A stretch of DNA of 64,000 bases from Coptis chinensis (Eukaryota > Streptophyta > Magnoliopsida > Ranunculales > Ranunculaceae), in the NCBI GenBank assembly GCA_015680905.1, contig CM027381.1:58718501-58782500 (forward strand). Direction: 5' to 3'. Position 1 is the stretch's first letter; every line of letters begins with the position of its first letter. The notes under the pieces were generated by a model that saw nothing but the letters and a program-made list of their open reading frames with translations, searched no databases and was not told the DNA's origin. Made by a program: the position numbers and the translations under genes. Positions 33,101-42,994 of the stretch are shown here, piece by piece.

Positions 33101-34499
33101 GCCGTTGGTTAGATTGAGCCATGGTTTGGAAAAGTTTTTGGCTCACTTGTATGAAGGTGTCAAGACGATCCGTTGGGTGGGTGTAGTGTTCACGGGTGTT
33201 GTTACCGAACTATTTCCCGCGAATTATTTATCGGTGGATTTTGATAGTTATTATTTACCTAACGATACCTCTATTAGCATTATAATTATTATAATTACCT
33301 TGACCTTGTGCTTGACCTTGTCGAGGTTGCACTTGGTTGTTATAATTATTAAAATTACCCCGACCCTCGCCCTTGTCTTGGTGGGGCTTGGTTAAAGCTT
33401 TCATGAGGCCTAACATATTGATTATTGTACCCTCGAGGTGTGACTTGTTGGTTATTTCTCCAACCGGTTGGGATTTTGTCTCCAAGGGCTTAGGTTCACT
33501 ATTAATGGAACAAGCCTGTTCATAGGCTATAGGGCAGCTGGGAATCGGGATGCTCGGGACTCCAAATGAAACTACATGGATTTGAATTTACATTCATAAC
33601 GGGATTGGCTTTTGTTGTACGTAAAATGGCATCTACCTTTTAGTGAGGGATTCAATCGAGTTTTAAGCTCGGATCTGATTTAACCTCAAACATACCGGGT
33701 AGCCTTAATCGTGGAAGAAGAACTAGCGGAGCCGGGATATCATCACTACCCCCAGCTTGTTATTTCGCTTTAGTTTGATCCTCTAAAAATTTATAAGCCT
33801 CCGAGGCTCCTTTACTTAAGAAACTACCCCATTCATTATGTCAAGGACTTCTTTATGGTGATGTTGAAGTCCTTTGAAAAAGGCAATCCGAACTAACGGT
33901 CTTTTGCTAAGTTATGGTGTGGACACTCTATAAGCAGATCGGGTGAAACGATTCCAAGCCTCCAAAATGATTCATGAGGATTTTGTCGAAAAGAAATGAA
34001 TCTTGGAAAGCATCTCATCCGTCTTTAGGGGTGGGTAAAAATGTTCCATAAACAAACAACAAGTTTAGCCCACGAAGTCCACGTAATTAAGCTTTGGCAG
34101 TTAACCAAGACGCCTTTATCGGGCTAAGGTGAAAGGGAATACCCTTAATTTAATTTGTTCAACCAACCGTAGGATGGTGGAATGTTGTTAGGACTTGTTC
34201 AATCCTACGCGATAAATGGTAAGGTTTTTCATGGTCTAAACCATGAAAAACGGGTAACAAATTAAAAATATTTGAGGGATTCTCAAAATCCCCGGGTTTG
34301 CTAGAATGATGCAAGATTTGGGGCTATCGCCAAGGCTTTGTAGAAGTCCGAGAGAGGAGTCTCTTTTCTTCCCCATTATATCGTATGGTGTGTGTGATAG
34401 TAGTTAGAGGTGTAGTGTGTGGTATACTAGATAGACTTGATTGTTGATGTTGTTGTGTATTTACGCTCGGTTTTTGTACGACCGCACCTTTAATCTCAT
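33100..34499 (-). pseudogene. Gag of the complete element, frameshifted
   Basis: Start MRLK at 34499, equivalent to 9088 in element (i). The N-terminal part follows in shifted frames (SLSSIPHTTPL at about 34440, FHGLDHEKPY near 34230). The capsid-like segment (34200-33900) and a degraded zinc knuckle near 33580 (C-S-F-I-W-S-P-E-H, with the second Cys unreadable) are followed by an N/Y/Q/G-rich stretch (NNYNNQVQPRQGQAQGQGN, 33485-33255). Roughly one frame break per 100 bp. Confidence 0.7.
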
Positions 34500-35026
34500 G
34501 CAAGACTAAGTCGAGCTTAACTACACATGCAACACTCCAAACAATTCTCGATATACTAGTATAAACCTCTAACAGAGATGCGAGGTGTGGAAGAAAGGAA
34601 TACCTGACAAGGCCCTTGCTTCGCTTTATGAATAGCGCCTTGTTTACGCTGTTGTTCGTATATAAAGAGAATAGAACACTGAAAAACTTGACAACTCGGT
34701 TCAAATCAAACCGTGGAAATCCCGAATTTCGTGAGAAAGAAGCGCTGGCGCCGCTTATATCTTGCGCTGGCGCCAAGGCAAAGTCGAAAGTCAAGAAGAT
34801 AGCTGGTCGCTTCTTTGAAGCTTTGCTGGCCAATGTATAAACGAAGTCCAAGAAGATAGCGCTGGTCGCCGCTCTTTTGGCGTGCCGGCCGGTCGCGTTT
34901 TCTCGCGGAATTTTTCCAAAACTGAAACGGCAACCACAGTATGAATCAAACAAGGGTGGGTGGGTGAAATGGGGCTTAAAAATTACTAATTCTATTATGA
35001 AAACAATGCTAAAGTGCAACTAAGAT
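34500..35026 (-). other. Leader of the complete element
   Basis: No gene. A GC-rich patch at 34739-34910 contains GCGCTGGCGCC twice and GGCCGGTCGCG, in the same position relative to gag as the motif arrays in the other leaders but with a different core. The minus ORF 35019-34324 runs through leader and gag start and is not real. Confidence 0.55.
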
Positions 35027-35039
35027 GGCAGCGGCGCCA
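35027..35039 (-). other. Primer binding site, tRNA-Asp type
   Basis: The minus strand reads TGGCGCCGCTGCC two bases after the LTR end, identical to the primer site at 9666. Confidence 0.85.
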
Positions 35040-35041
35040 TT

Positions 35042-36428
35042 TGATAAACGTAAAAAATGAATAGTCTACCTACGAAATGAACGATGAATTCAAAACGTAA
35101 GTAAACTAAACTTAATGATGCTCTTAGTTTATCAAATCTTTCTACTCTCAATCCTATGAGATATAGTGGAGTAGATTAAGTTCGTTCCACTCCTAGTTCC
35201 CTAGCATGGATTGTTTCCTAATCTAACTAGTCGTTTTTAAGTCTATGAGAGTTTTACGAAGGGGAATTAGACTACGATGCAACTACCCACAAGATGCAAC
35301 TAGTCGGTTATCGGTCAACTAAGGGAATGCTACGCTGATTCTATGATAAGGAGTTAGAGGGGATTGATTCCACCTTAACTCAACTTAATCCACTAACGAT
35401 TTAATCGTCAGAATCCGAATTGAATCGCTTCGCAGCTAACAATTGGTTATTCCTAATCTCTAATTATACATGGCATTTCTACCAATCATAACTAGCATGT
35501 GAACAATTAAACCCATTCTCATGGTGAACTAATCATTTCTAGAGTGGAATAGAAAATACTTACGACTTCTACGGTATCGAATCAAGCTTTCATCAAGGCT
35601 TCACAACCCCCTCTAATGGAGGTTTAGCCTTGAATCATTCCTAATCATTTCCATTTATATTAAAACTAAACATAATATAAAGCATTGAAATTTATTTAAT
35701 TGAACAATAATGAAATCTAATTTAATGACTAAATTGAACTAAGGACATGAATTGAAATTAGATCTAGAATTGAATTGACAAAATCGAAATGGATAAAGAA
35801 TACTACTTTATTGATCTAATCAAATGAAGAACAAGATTCAAAGGTTTAATCTAATAAGGGATTTGAAACTAATTAAAGAAAACAATTAAATCTAGATCTA
35901 GAAGCTATTTTAATGGCTACTTTCTATTCTAAGCTATGAACCCTAATTCTCTACTAATTAATCTACCATTAACAAAGACTTAAGCTTTTGTTCTTATACA
36001 TTCAGATCCAAAATTCGTGCATGGGCTTGGAGCCGGGTTTGGGCCGAGAATCAGGCCCAAAACCCAATTCTTTCAGTCCAAAAAGGCCTCTTCAGCTGCA
36101 GTTGACTTCCACAGACTTTTCGTCCACTTGTGCTCCTCTGATTGGGTCAAGGCTTGGACCATTACAAAGCTCTTTCCGAGCCGGTCGTTTTGACATAAGG
36201 TATGCCCAATTCCGAGGTCCGAGTCCAAAGATACGGCTTTCGAAGTTCTCACTGACTTTTGCTCCGTCAGATCTCGCTAAAGTGGTACATTTCTCGCACA
36301 TAATGGACTTTGAAGCCCGAAATGCATAAAAAAACGCGAATCAGTGTTAACTCTTACTTATTATTCACATAATTGGTCTAACAAAGATGATTATTAAGGG
36401 TTAAAACTACAGTTTTTGGGCTCTTATC
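35042..36428 (-). repeat. 5' LTR (type A) of the complete element
   Basis: 1,387 bp, the partner of 24058-25440. The outer end reads CTCTTATC then GCACA, so the final A of the inverted terminus is lost or miscalled. Differences from its partner are mostly single-base indels around C-N-G trinucleotides. Confidence 0.93.
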
Positions 36429-36481
36429 GCACACCCCCAAACAAACAAGAAACAAAGTGGCACGTAATAGATGATGCGTGG

Positions 36482-38098
36482 TCAACTATAAACTAGTAGT
36501 CGAAAGAGTTTGGGGTCTGGACATAAAAACATGGTACTAAATGCACCCTCAAACAAAATGAAGTTGTATAATTGAAAGCAATCATGTAGAAGAATAAAAG
36601 AAAACGTATGCAACCCCTCAAAAAACATATGCAAACCATCATGTTGTAGCTGTGTTAAAAAGTTTGAATGACCCAAAAGATGAATTGGCAATACTTTAGG
36701 TGAGAAAGGAATGACGTCTGGATCCTCATGTCTTTCATGAGGCTCAGATGCGGAAAAATAGGACAAACTAGGTTTCTCACTACACTCGGGCAAAGTTTGG
36801 CTCTCAACTACAGGAATGGTGTACTCATAGGATTGTGTGCTAGGCAAACACTCTTCACTGTGAGGGTTGAAAAAATTATAGAGGGTCTCTGAGGCAATAG
36901 GCTCAAGTCCAAATTCGAGGTTCCTCTGAAATGGTGGGTGAATGGATGGCTTAGTTGTGGTAGATGGTTGGATTTTAGGAGGTGGTAACGCAGGTGGTGG
37001 ATCCTCACACTCTCTTAAGAACTCTACATCTGGCTTGGCTGAATCCACAAGGTTGTGGTTCATGGCTTCCATTGTTATTTCCTCAGCTACCAAACTAAAT
37101 TGAGATTCACATTGCTCTAAAGATGTAACTTCCTCTTTTTCATGCACATTAACTTCTTCATGCCTTAGATTAGAATTTTTAATATCTATTTTCTCACCCT
37201 CTTCCTCTAAAACACTATAAGTATCTTCAATGGCATCATTCAAATGTGTCGAGGAATCGTCCAGCCGAGTGCGGTTAGCAAACACAAAAGCCTGGACATG
37301 CTCAACAGGAGGGTCCATATTAAGAGAATTCCAATAGTTATCAAATTCTTTCTCTTTCACACCCTTATAAATATCTTCTAATGTGTCATCATTATATTCA
37401 TCTTCAGATGGATCAATGGGAGGTTCCTAGGTGGCATCTCTCAAATTGGAGTGGTCATCCAAAACAAGTTCTAAAGAGTCGTCTTTAAGAATTTCCTCAT
37501 CCAGGTGGGGTGTGGAGTCAACATAATGGTTAATGGGAGGGTCATGGGAAGGTTGTTCTAGTTGTGTTGATCTCTGGCAAGGTTGAAAGTTTTTTGTTAG
37601 GTGAGGAGATCATGGAAATCATCTGGGCTATGTTCTGAACCATAGTTAGGTTCTGAAGCATAGTTTGGGAAATTTGGTCTGGGAAGGGTGGCAAACTAGA
37701 TGGGTGGGTGAGTTTTGGCACGGTGGAAGGGTCTGACTGGTATGGTGTATGATAGTCATAGTTATTGGCGTTTGAATATGATATGAGTCCTTCTTGGGAT
37801 ATGGTGTTTAAGTGACTCTGGTTGACTTCGTATTGTGATGGGTTAGGTTGAGGTTGAATGGTTGGTTGATTGTTATTAGTGGAACTCCATGAATAGTTTG
37901 GATGACAAGAAAACTCTTGATTGTATGGGTTACTATAAAAATCTGAAAATTGAGGCTCATAATTATTATTATATCCTATAGTGGGCTCAAACTCTTGATA
38001 TGATGGAGAAACCCAATGGTCAGGACTACCACAGCATGAACATGGTGATGGGTTTTCATAATAATCACATGATTGCTCGTCTACATATTGATATGCCA
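36482..38098 (-). pseudogene. Gag-derived zinc-knuckle/D-region ORF, copy 1
   Basis: Start Met at 38098 (MAYQYVDEQ), equivalent to 48752 in the plus copy; an open frame extends to 38156 over a (TA)n tract. Near the N-terminus C39-x2-C42-x4-H47 is a zinc knuckle with the last Cys replaced by Ser, followed by FSCHPNYSWSSTNNNQP, which resembles the gag segment after the knuckle (NPNFGWRNNQ) in element (i). A long acidic and proline-rich stretch follows, then the D region (IHPPFQRNLEFG, SETLYNFFNPH, DPKLFRLLVYS). Only one frameshift (about 37570) and one stop (about 37428) break roughly 540 codons, unusually few here. Confidence 0.65.
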
Positions 38099-38146
38099 TA
38101 ATTGTTAATATATATATATATATATATGCCATAATAGACGAGCAAT
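38072..38146. repeat. Inverted repeat around a (TA)n tract
   Basis: ATTGCTCGTCTA (38072-38083) and TAGACGAGCAAT (38135-38146) are perfect inverted copies; ATGCCATAAT is also present twice (38092 and 38126). Between them lies (TA)n at about 38107-38127. It sits at the junction where gag has lost its capsid part. Confidence 0.8.
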
Positions 38147-38189
38147 TAATATGCAAACAAAACTCTAATTATAAATTTCTAGATAGCGT

Positions 38190-38271
38190 GTGGTATACTA
38201 GATAGGCGTGTTTGTTGATGTTGACGATTGATTACGTTAAACATTTTTCTTCGACCTAACATTAATCTCAT
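38190..38271 (-). pseudogene. Gag N-terminal remnant (27 codons)
   Basis: MRLMLGRRKMFNVINRQHQQ then TRLSSIPHA, almost identical to the gag start of element (i) at 9088. It stops at TAG near 38190, where sequence similarity to full gag ends. It shows that the zinc-knuckle ORF downstream arose by loss of the rest of gag. Confidence 0.75.
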
Positions 38272-38849
38272 GCAAGGCTAAGACCAATCTTAAGTAAACA
38301 CGACAACACTCAAAACAATCCTGATATGCTAGTATAAACCTCTAATAGGAGATGCAAGGAGTGGAAGAAAGAAGTACCTGAATGCCTCCTTGCTTCGCTT
38401 GTGAATAGCGTCTTGTATACGCGAGCTCAGTGTGTGTAACAAGTTAGAAACACTGAGGTAGGGTGAAAATTGGCTTTTTTAAAAGAGGGCGCGTGTCGCG
38501 CTCAAAATTAGCCTAGGTAGGGCTCGGGTCGCGCTCAGGACCAACTCGAGTTCCGAACGCTTCAGGGGGCGCTCGAACTTTGCTTTGGTAGGGCGTGGGT
38601 CACTCTCAAGTCCAATTCGAGTTTCAGGCGCTTCAGCGCAGAGGGTGCTCAAACTTTGCCTTGGTACGACATGGGTCACGCTGATGTTCAGTGTTTTGGG
38701 CGCGGGGTGCGCTCTGTGTATTCTTGCGAGGAAAATTTCAATTCTGAAACAAACAACCATAGTTAGAATCAAACATGGGTGGGTGGGTTTAATAGGACTT
38801 TGGGAAGACTAGCAATACTAAAGAAAACAATACTAAAAGTAACTAAGAT
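38272..38849 (-). other. Leader of the host element with GC-rich motif array
   Basis: No gene. Seven degenerate copies of the GC-rich motif between 38484 and 38715 (GGGCTCGGGTCGCGCTC, GGGCGTGGGTCACTCTC, GGGCGCGGGGTGCGCTC). Spacers such as AACTTTGCCTTGGTA resemble those at 9.4 kb. ORFs 38585-38812 (+) and 38772-38479 (-) are artefacts of this array. Confidence 0.7.
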
Positions 38850-38862
38850 GGCAGCGGTGCCA
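38850..38862 (-). other. Primer binding site, tRNA-Asp type, one mismatch
   Basis: The minus strand reads TGGCACCGCTGCC; relative to the other sites G is changed to A at the fifth position. Confidence 0.75.
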
Positions 38863-38864
38863 TT

Positions 38865-40409
38865 TGATAAAAGTAAAAACTATAGTTTTACCTACGAATA
38901 AGTAACGAGACTCAAACGCAAGTAAAACTAAAGCTATTTTCGATTCTAATTATCAAAGTTTTCTACTCTTGATGCTATACCAATATAGTGGGAATAGAAG
39001 ATTCGTTCCACTCCTAGTTATTTAGAATTAGAGTTTTCTAAGATTATTGGTCTATCCAAAGTTAATGAGAGTAATGATGGAAATTATACTACAATGGGAA
39101 ACTAGGAAACAATATGCAAATAACGAAATGATGGAATTCAAATACTAACTTGACAATAAAGGATGAATTAGGGGAATTCGATTCAACCTTGATTCAACTT
39201 AATCAACTAACAAAGAAATGTCGTAATCCAAATGTCAATGCTTTAGCATAACAACTAGTATTCTAATCCCTGATTATTCATGGCAATCTCTATCAAATAA
39301 TAACTAGCATGTGAAGCAATCAAACCCATTCTCATGGTGAACTAATTACTTTCTAGAATTGAATAGATTATCACGATGATTTCTAAGCTAACAAAAATCA
39401 AGTTTTCATCAAGGCTTCCTCAAACCCCTTTAATGGAGGTTTTAGCCTTGAATCATCATACTATCATTTCTAAACCAAGAACAGTAAAAACAAGTCATTA
39501 TTGAATAACTAATTAACTTTCTTAATCTAAATTAACAATAATCTAAGATTCAAAAATGGATTACAATTGAAATTTAAACTAATTTAGAACTAAGATTTTG
39601 AATACTAATTATCAATTTAAAACAACTAAATCTATGAATGCAAGATTGAATTCAAAATTAAAGATTGAAATATAAACTAAGTATTTAATTCTAAGATTCA
39701 AAAATTATTCTAACAACTAATAAAATTGACAACTAACTAGATTAATCTATATAAACTAATTTAATGAATTAAAACTAATTCTATTTTACAAAAACTAAAA
39801 TTTATGAACTAGAACTAGGTTTAGATCTAGATAGATCTAGAGCTAAGCTTTTGTCTCTTGATATAGAAGAGCTAGATCCCCAAATTCGTGCATGGGCAGC
39901 CATGTTTTGGGCCGAAAAATCGAGCCCAAAACCCAATTTGTTGAATCCAAGACTTCCAATTCTGGTCATGTTACTGTAGCGCGAGGTTTTACCAACTTGT
40001 ATTGCTCTGATCGAGTTAAGGTCTGGACCATTGGAAAGAGATTTCTAAGACGGTCATTTTGATATAAAATGGGCCCAAATCCGAGGTCTGAACCCAAAGA
40101 TATGGCCTTTTGAAGTTCTGTTGACTTTTTTTCAGTTTTCTAATCCGGTTTGACTTTCACTTAACAGCCCGACTTGGGCTTTTTAAGGGCTTTTTCTCCA
40201 TGAAATTAGGGCTTTCTTCGTAGAACTTTCATAACAATCACTTTAGCTCTTTTTAGCGCTTAATTAGTAACAAATTTACATTTATTCAACTCCGAAGCCT
40301 GAAATACTCAAAAGCACGTAATTAGTGATAAACCTATATTATTAATCACATAATTGGTCTAACAGCTATATTTTTAAGGGGTTAAAACTACAGTTTTGGT
40401 CTCCTATCA
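38865..40409 (-). repeat. LTR type A, 5' LTR of the host element
   Basis: About 1,545 bp; the minus strand starts TGATAGGAGACCAAAACTG and ends CTTTTATCA by the primer site. It resembles element (i)'s LTR (9681-11262) more than the LTR pair of the inserted element. Confidence 0.85.
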
Positions 40410-40711
40410 AGTCACTCGTATTATGCTATTCTTTTTCCCAAAATTCTGCACACGCTTCACTGATTGGGTCAAGGTTGATACAATGCGCACGACCAATGCT
40501 ATAGTCCGTTCTTTACATGCTATGGTTTGGCCTGGCTGGCGCTTACAACCTCACCTAGTAGCCCCATGCACCATTATTGACCAAATTGCACTAAATAGGT
40601 TGGCTAGGGTAGATGAAATTAGGATGAAGGCATAGAAAGTAGTCATAGATGTGCACGAATTAAAGGAGCCTCATTTCACAAGTGAGGAGCAAACGGAGGA
40701 AAATGCATGAT
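40410..40711 (+). pseudogene. Class A accessory ORF, copy A3, C-terminal fragment
   Basis: The plus-strand continuation reads FCTRFTDWVKVDTMRTTN then AIVRSLHAMVWPGWRLQPH, LVAPCT and ends EQTEENA, aligning with the last ~95 codons of A1. A single stop (about 40634, KA*KV) interrupts it. The ATG at 40396 lies in the neighbouring LTR and is not a real start. The gene was cut by insertion of the element ending at 40409. Confidence 0.7.
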
Positions 40712-41854
40712 TAGAAACAACAAAATATGGTAATATTATAATTTCCTGTTTGAGTCCGCTTATGTCTCAAGTGAATTTTATTTCTTTTTATCTCCATAAT
40801 GGATGGAACTCATATAGGAGTTGCGTCTGCAATTTAATTATTTATATTTGTATCGTTTTACTCTCTTTTTCAAGTGCTACCATTTATAAGCACGTTTTGA
40901 TGGTACTCTCTATCCTTTATTTTCATTCCATACTTTGGGGAGAAAGTATGATTCTGTTTGTGGATGATATAGAAACACGCTGTAAATGTTTAAGCACATA
41001 TTAGGTTGTATATTACGAATTAATTGTTGTATAAAAATTTAAAAAAACATAAAAATAGTTTATACTATGCACTTAGGATAATTGTATTATTTCCTTTTCC
41101 ATGATGATATTAGTTTAGAAATCTCAAGTAGCAATAGAATTAAGTGTAGTTCTTAGAAACTTAGGTTAATACGTAGGTAATAGTCATTGCATCTTTTCAT
41201 TAACATCTTGCATAAGCATGTATGAGTGTACTTGACAATATTTTTCTAAGACCTAGGTTAGACTACTTAATTTTACATATCTTGTGAGATTCTAGCCTAA
41301 AAGCCTCATATGAGTGAGTATCTGAGTGATGACACAAAGGACACATATAATCTGAGTAGAGAAATCACACACGCACTTGCTTGATCACCATACCATATCC
41401 TAAGCGAGAATTTAGGCCCTCTCTGGATCGATATATCTAAAAATTCATACCTATAAGTAATTATCCGCTTGTCGCCCCTCTGAGCCTTTCATTTAGCTTT
41501 TTCACAACCACAAATCCTTTACCCATCTTTTAAACCAATAAAACAAATAAACCTACCCATCTTTCAATGAGTCTGAGAATAGGATGAGTAAGGAAAATAA
41601 AGAGAAAAACCTGTGGAAACCCAAAATTAGTTAGTTGCTTCAGAAAAGAAAAAGAAAAGAAGTTTCCATCCAAAGAAAAGAAAATAAAACAAAACAAAAA
41701 CAAAAATAGAAATAAAACAAAAACAAAAACTCCAAAAATAGATTAAAATGAGTCAAAAATCCAAAATAAAAAGGCTAAGGATGGAAACTAACTAAGTGTA
41801 GAAGCAAAGTTAGAACAAGATTTTCTCTAGTTATATGTAATTGAAGACCCTATT
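40712..41854 (+). other. 3' UTR of a plus-strand Athila-like element, part 1
   Basis: No gene. Plus-strand equivalent of 20817-22147 reversed: GGATGGAACTCATATAGGAG (40801), a purine-rich A/G block (41640-41760), then an abrupt end at the LINE tail at 41855. Resumes at 46525. Confidence 0.65.
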
Positions 41855-42049
41855 TTTTTTTCTTTTTTTTATTGGGAAGCAGGGTTTTTGAGAGGTCCCT
41901 TACCCTTATATTATTCATAATAAAAAATAAAAGATAATGTGGAACCTAGTTCTAGTTACATTCTCTCACATATTCCTTCCCTGCAGCATCCTCAAAAATG
42001 ATTTTTTTTACATCCTCCTCAAAAGGAACTAGGAATCAACTCAATACAA

Positions 42050-42324
42050 CTAACAAACGGGTATATTACTAGCTAGTGCATCTGCTAGTCTATTGGACTC
42101 TCTGAACACATGTACAATATCAAAATACTCAAAAAACGGTTCCAATTTTCTGATATTTGCCATCATAAAATGCATTTCCCATGGGTAGGCCTTTTTATGA
42201 ATAAAGCCCACCACACTTTGCAAGTCTGTTTGTGCCTTTATTCTTCGGATATTATGGGCTTTTGCTAGTCTGAGCCCTTGTTCTAAGCCTTGCAACTTGT
42301 AGGATTTTATCGATATCTCATGCA
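42050..42324 (-). pseudogene. LINE copy 3 RNase H C-terminal half
   Basis: LQGLEQGLRLAKAHNIRRIK, AQTDLQSVVGFIHKK and HVFRESNRLADALASNIP: second half of the plant L1 RNase H with catalytic Asp and the terminal His/Asp motif. The N-terminal half with the first catalytic Asp is lost at the copia boundary. Confidence 0.8.
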
Positions 42325-42994
42325 TGATTCCTACGATATATACAATTACGTTATACCACATGCATAAAATAGCCTAGAATGAACAGAAGATCGTACCTTT
42401 GGTCACACTTTCAATTTGAAGTTCCAAGCTTTGATCTTCAGGAGAAGATGTTCTTGGCACACTCAAGATCTTCTTCTTCTTAACTTTGCTAGAGTCAAGT
42501 TCCAACCACGAACGGGAAGCAACCTTTTTTCACGAACCAAGAACCAAGAACTGACAATGGCTAGGGAGGATACCACCTATGGAATCTCCACAAATTACTG
42601 GCTTCTACTTTAGAAAATGTTGGAGGCTGCCATTAAAGGAGAGAGAGCTTTTCTTGTTGTTTGGATGATTAATATGTGAGAGGTGGGGGGTCTATTTATA
42701 GAGGTTCCCACCTCCTCAATATTGGGTAGGATAGAGTCCTATACTCATCTAATATCAGATAGGATAGAGTCATATACTCATCTAATATCTCATAGGATAG
42801 AGTCCTATACTCATCTAATATCAGATAGGATAGAGTCATATACTCATCTAATATCTGATAGGATAGAATCCTATACTCATCTAATATCTGATAGGATAGA
42901 GTCCTATACTCATCTAATATCAGATAGGATAGAGTCCTATACTCAGTGGTTTATCCTTATCTTGGTGGGCGTCTATCCAACCTTATTTCCAACA
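42325..42994 (-). repeat. Copia 3' LTR with 33-bp minisatellite
   Basis: About 670 bp, TGTTGGAAATAAGG...TAGGAATCA on the minus strand (left edge inferred). Contains the tandem array at 42728-42945. The plus-strand ORF 42683-43045 (RIESYTHLISD repeated) is a by-product of the array because 33 is a multiple of three. Confidence 0.75.
42728..42945. repeat. 33-bp tandem array, about 6.6 copies
   Basis: Unit AGGATAGAGTCCTATACTCA plus TCTAATATCAGAT. Variants: TCCTA/TCATA and ATCAGAT/ATCTGAT/ATCTCAT. It lies in the copia LTR near the end that would be U3. Confidence 0.93.

Larger units (their letters stand above)
24058..36428 (-). mobile_element. Complete non-autonomous Athila-like element, 12.4 kb
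   Basis: Two nearly identical LTRs (24058-25440 and 35042-36428), primer site at 35027-35039, polypurine tract at 25441-25455. In sense (minus) order: LTR, leader, gag (34499-33100), protease (33100-32020), D region (32020-31110), class B2 (30173-28925), class A2 (28225-27247), 3' UTR, LTR. No reverse transcriptase, RNase H or integrase motif could be read anywhere, so it must borrow these. It sits inside another element of the same family; flanks GTGCA (24053-24057) and GCACA (36429-36433) suggest but do not prove a 5-bp duplication. All genes are frameshifted. Confidence 0.9.
36429..40409 (-). mobile_element. Athila-like host element, 5' portion (right of insertion)
   Basis: Continues 20817-24057 across the inserted element. 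In sense: 5' LTR (40409-38865), primer site, leader with GC-rich motif, a 27-residue gag N-terminus (38271-38190), then a gag-derived ORF starting with a zinc knuckle and ending in the D region (38098-36482). Capsid and protease are missing. The first bases after the insertion (CACCCCCAAACAAACAAG) join smoothly to the sequence ending at 24057. Confidence 0.8.

Noticed and set aside
34324..35019. 231-codon minus ORF
   Set aside because: Runs through leader, GC-rich patch and gag start in the wrong frame; the gag frame starts at 34499.
35988..36329. 113-codon plus ORF, also found at 25031-25258
   Set aside because: It repeats only because both copies lie in the two LTRs of one element; no recognisable domain.
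24053..36433. A clean 5-bp target duplication for the complete element
   Set aside because: GTGCA and GCACA are similar but not identical, and the LTR end beside the right one has lost its final A; I do not claim a TSD.
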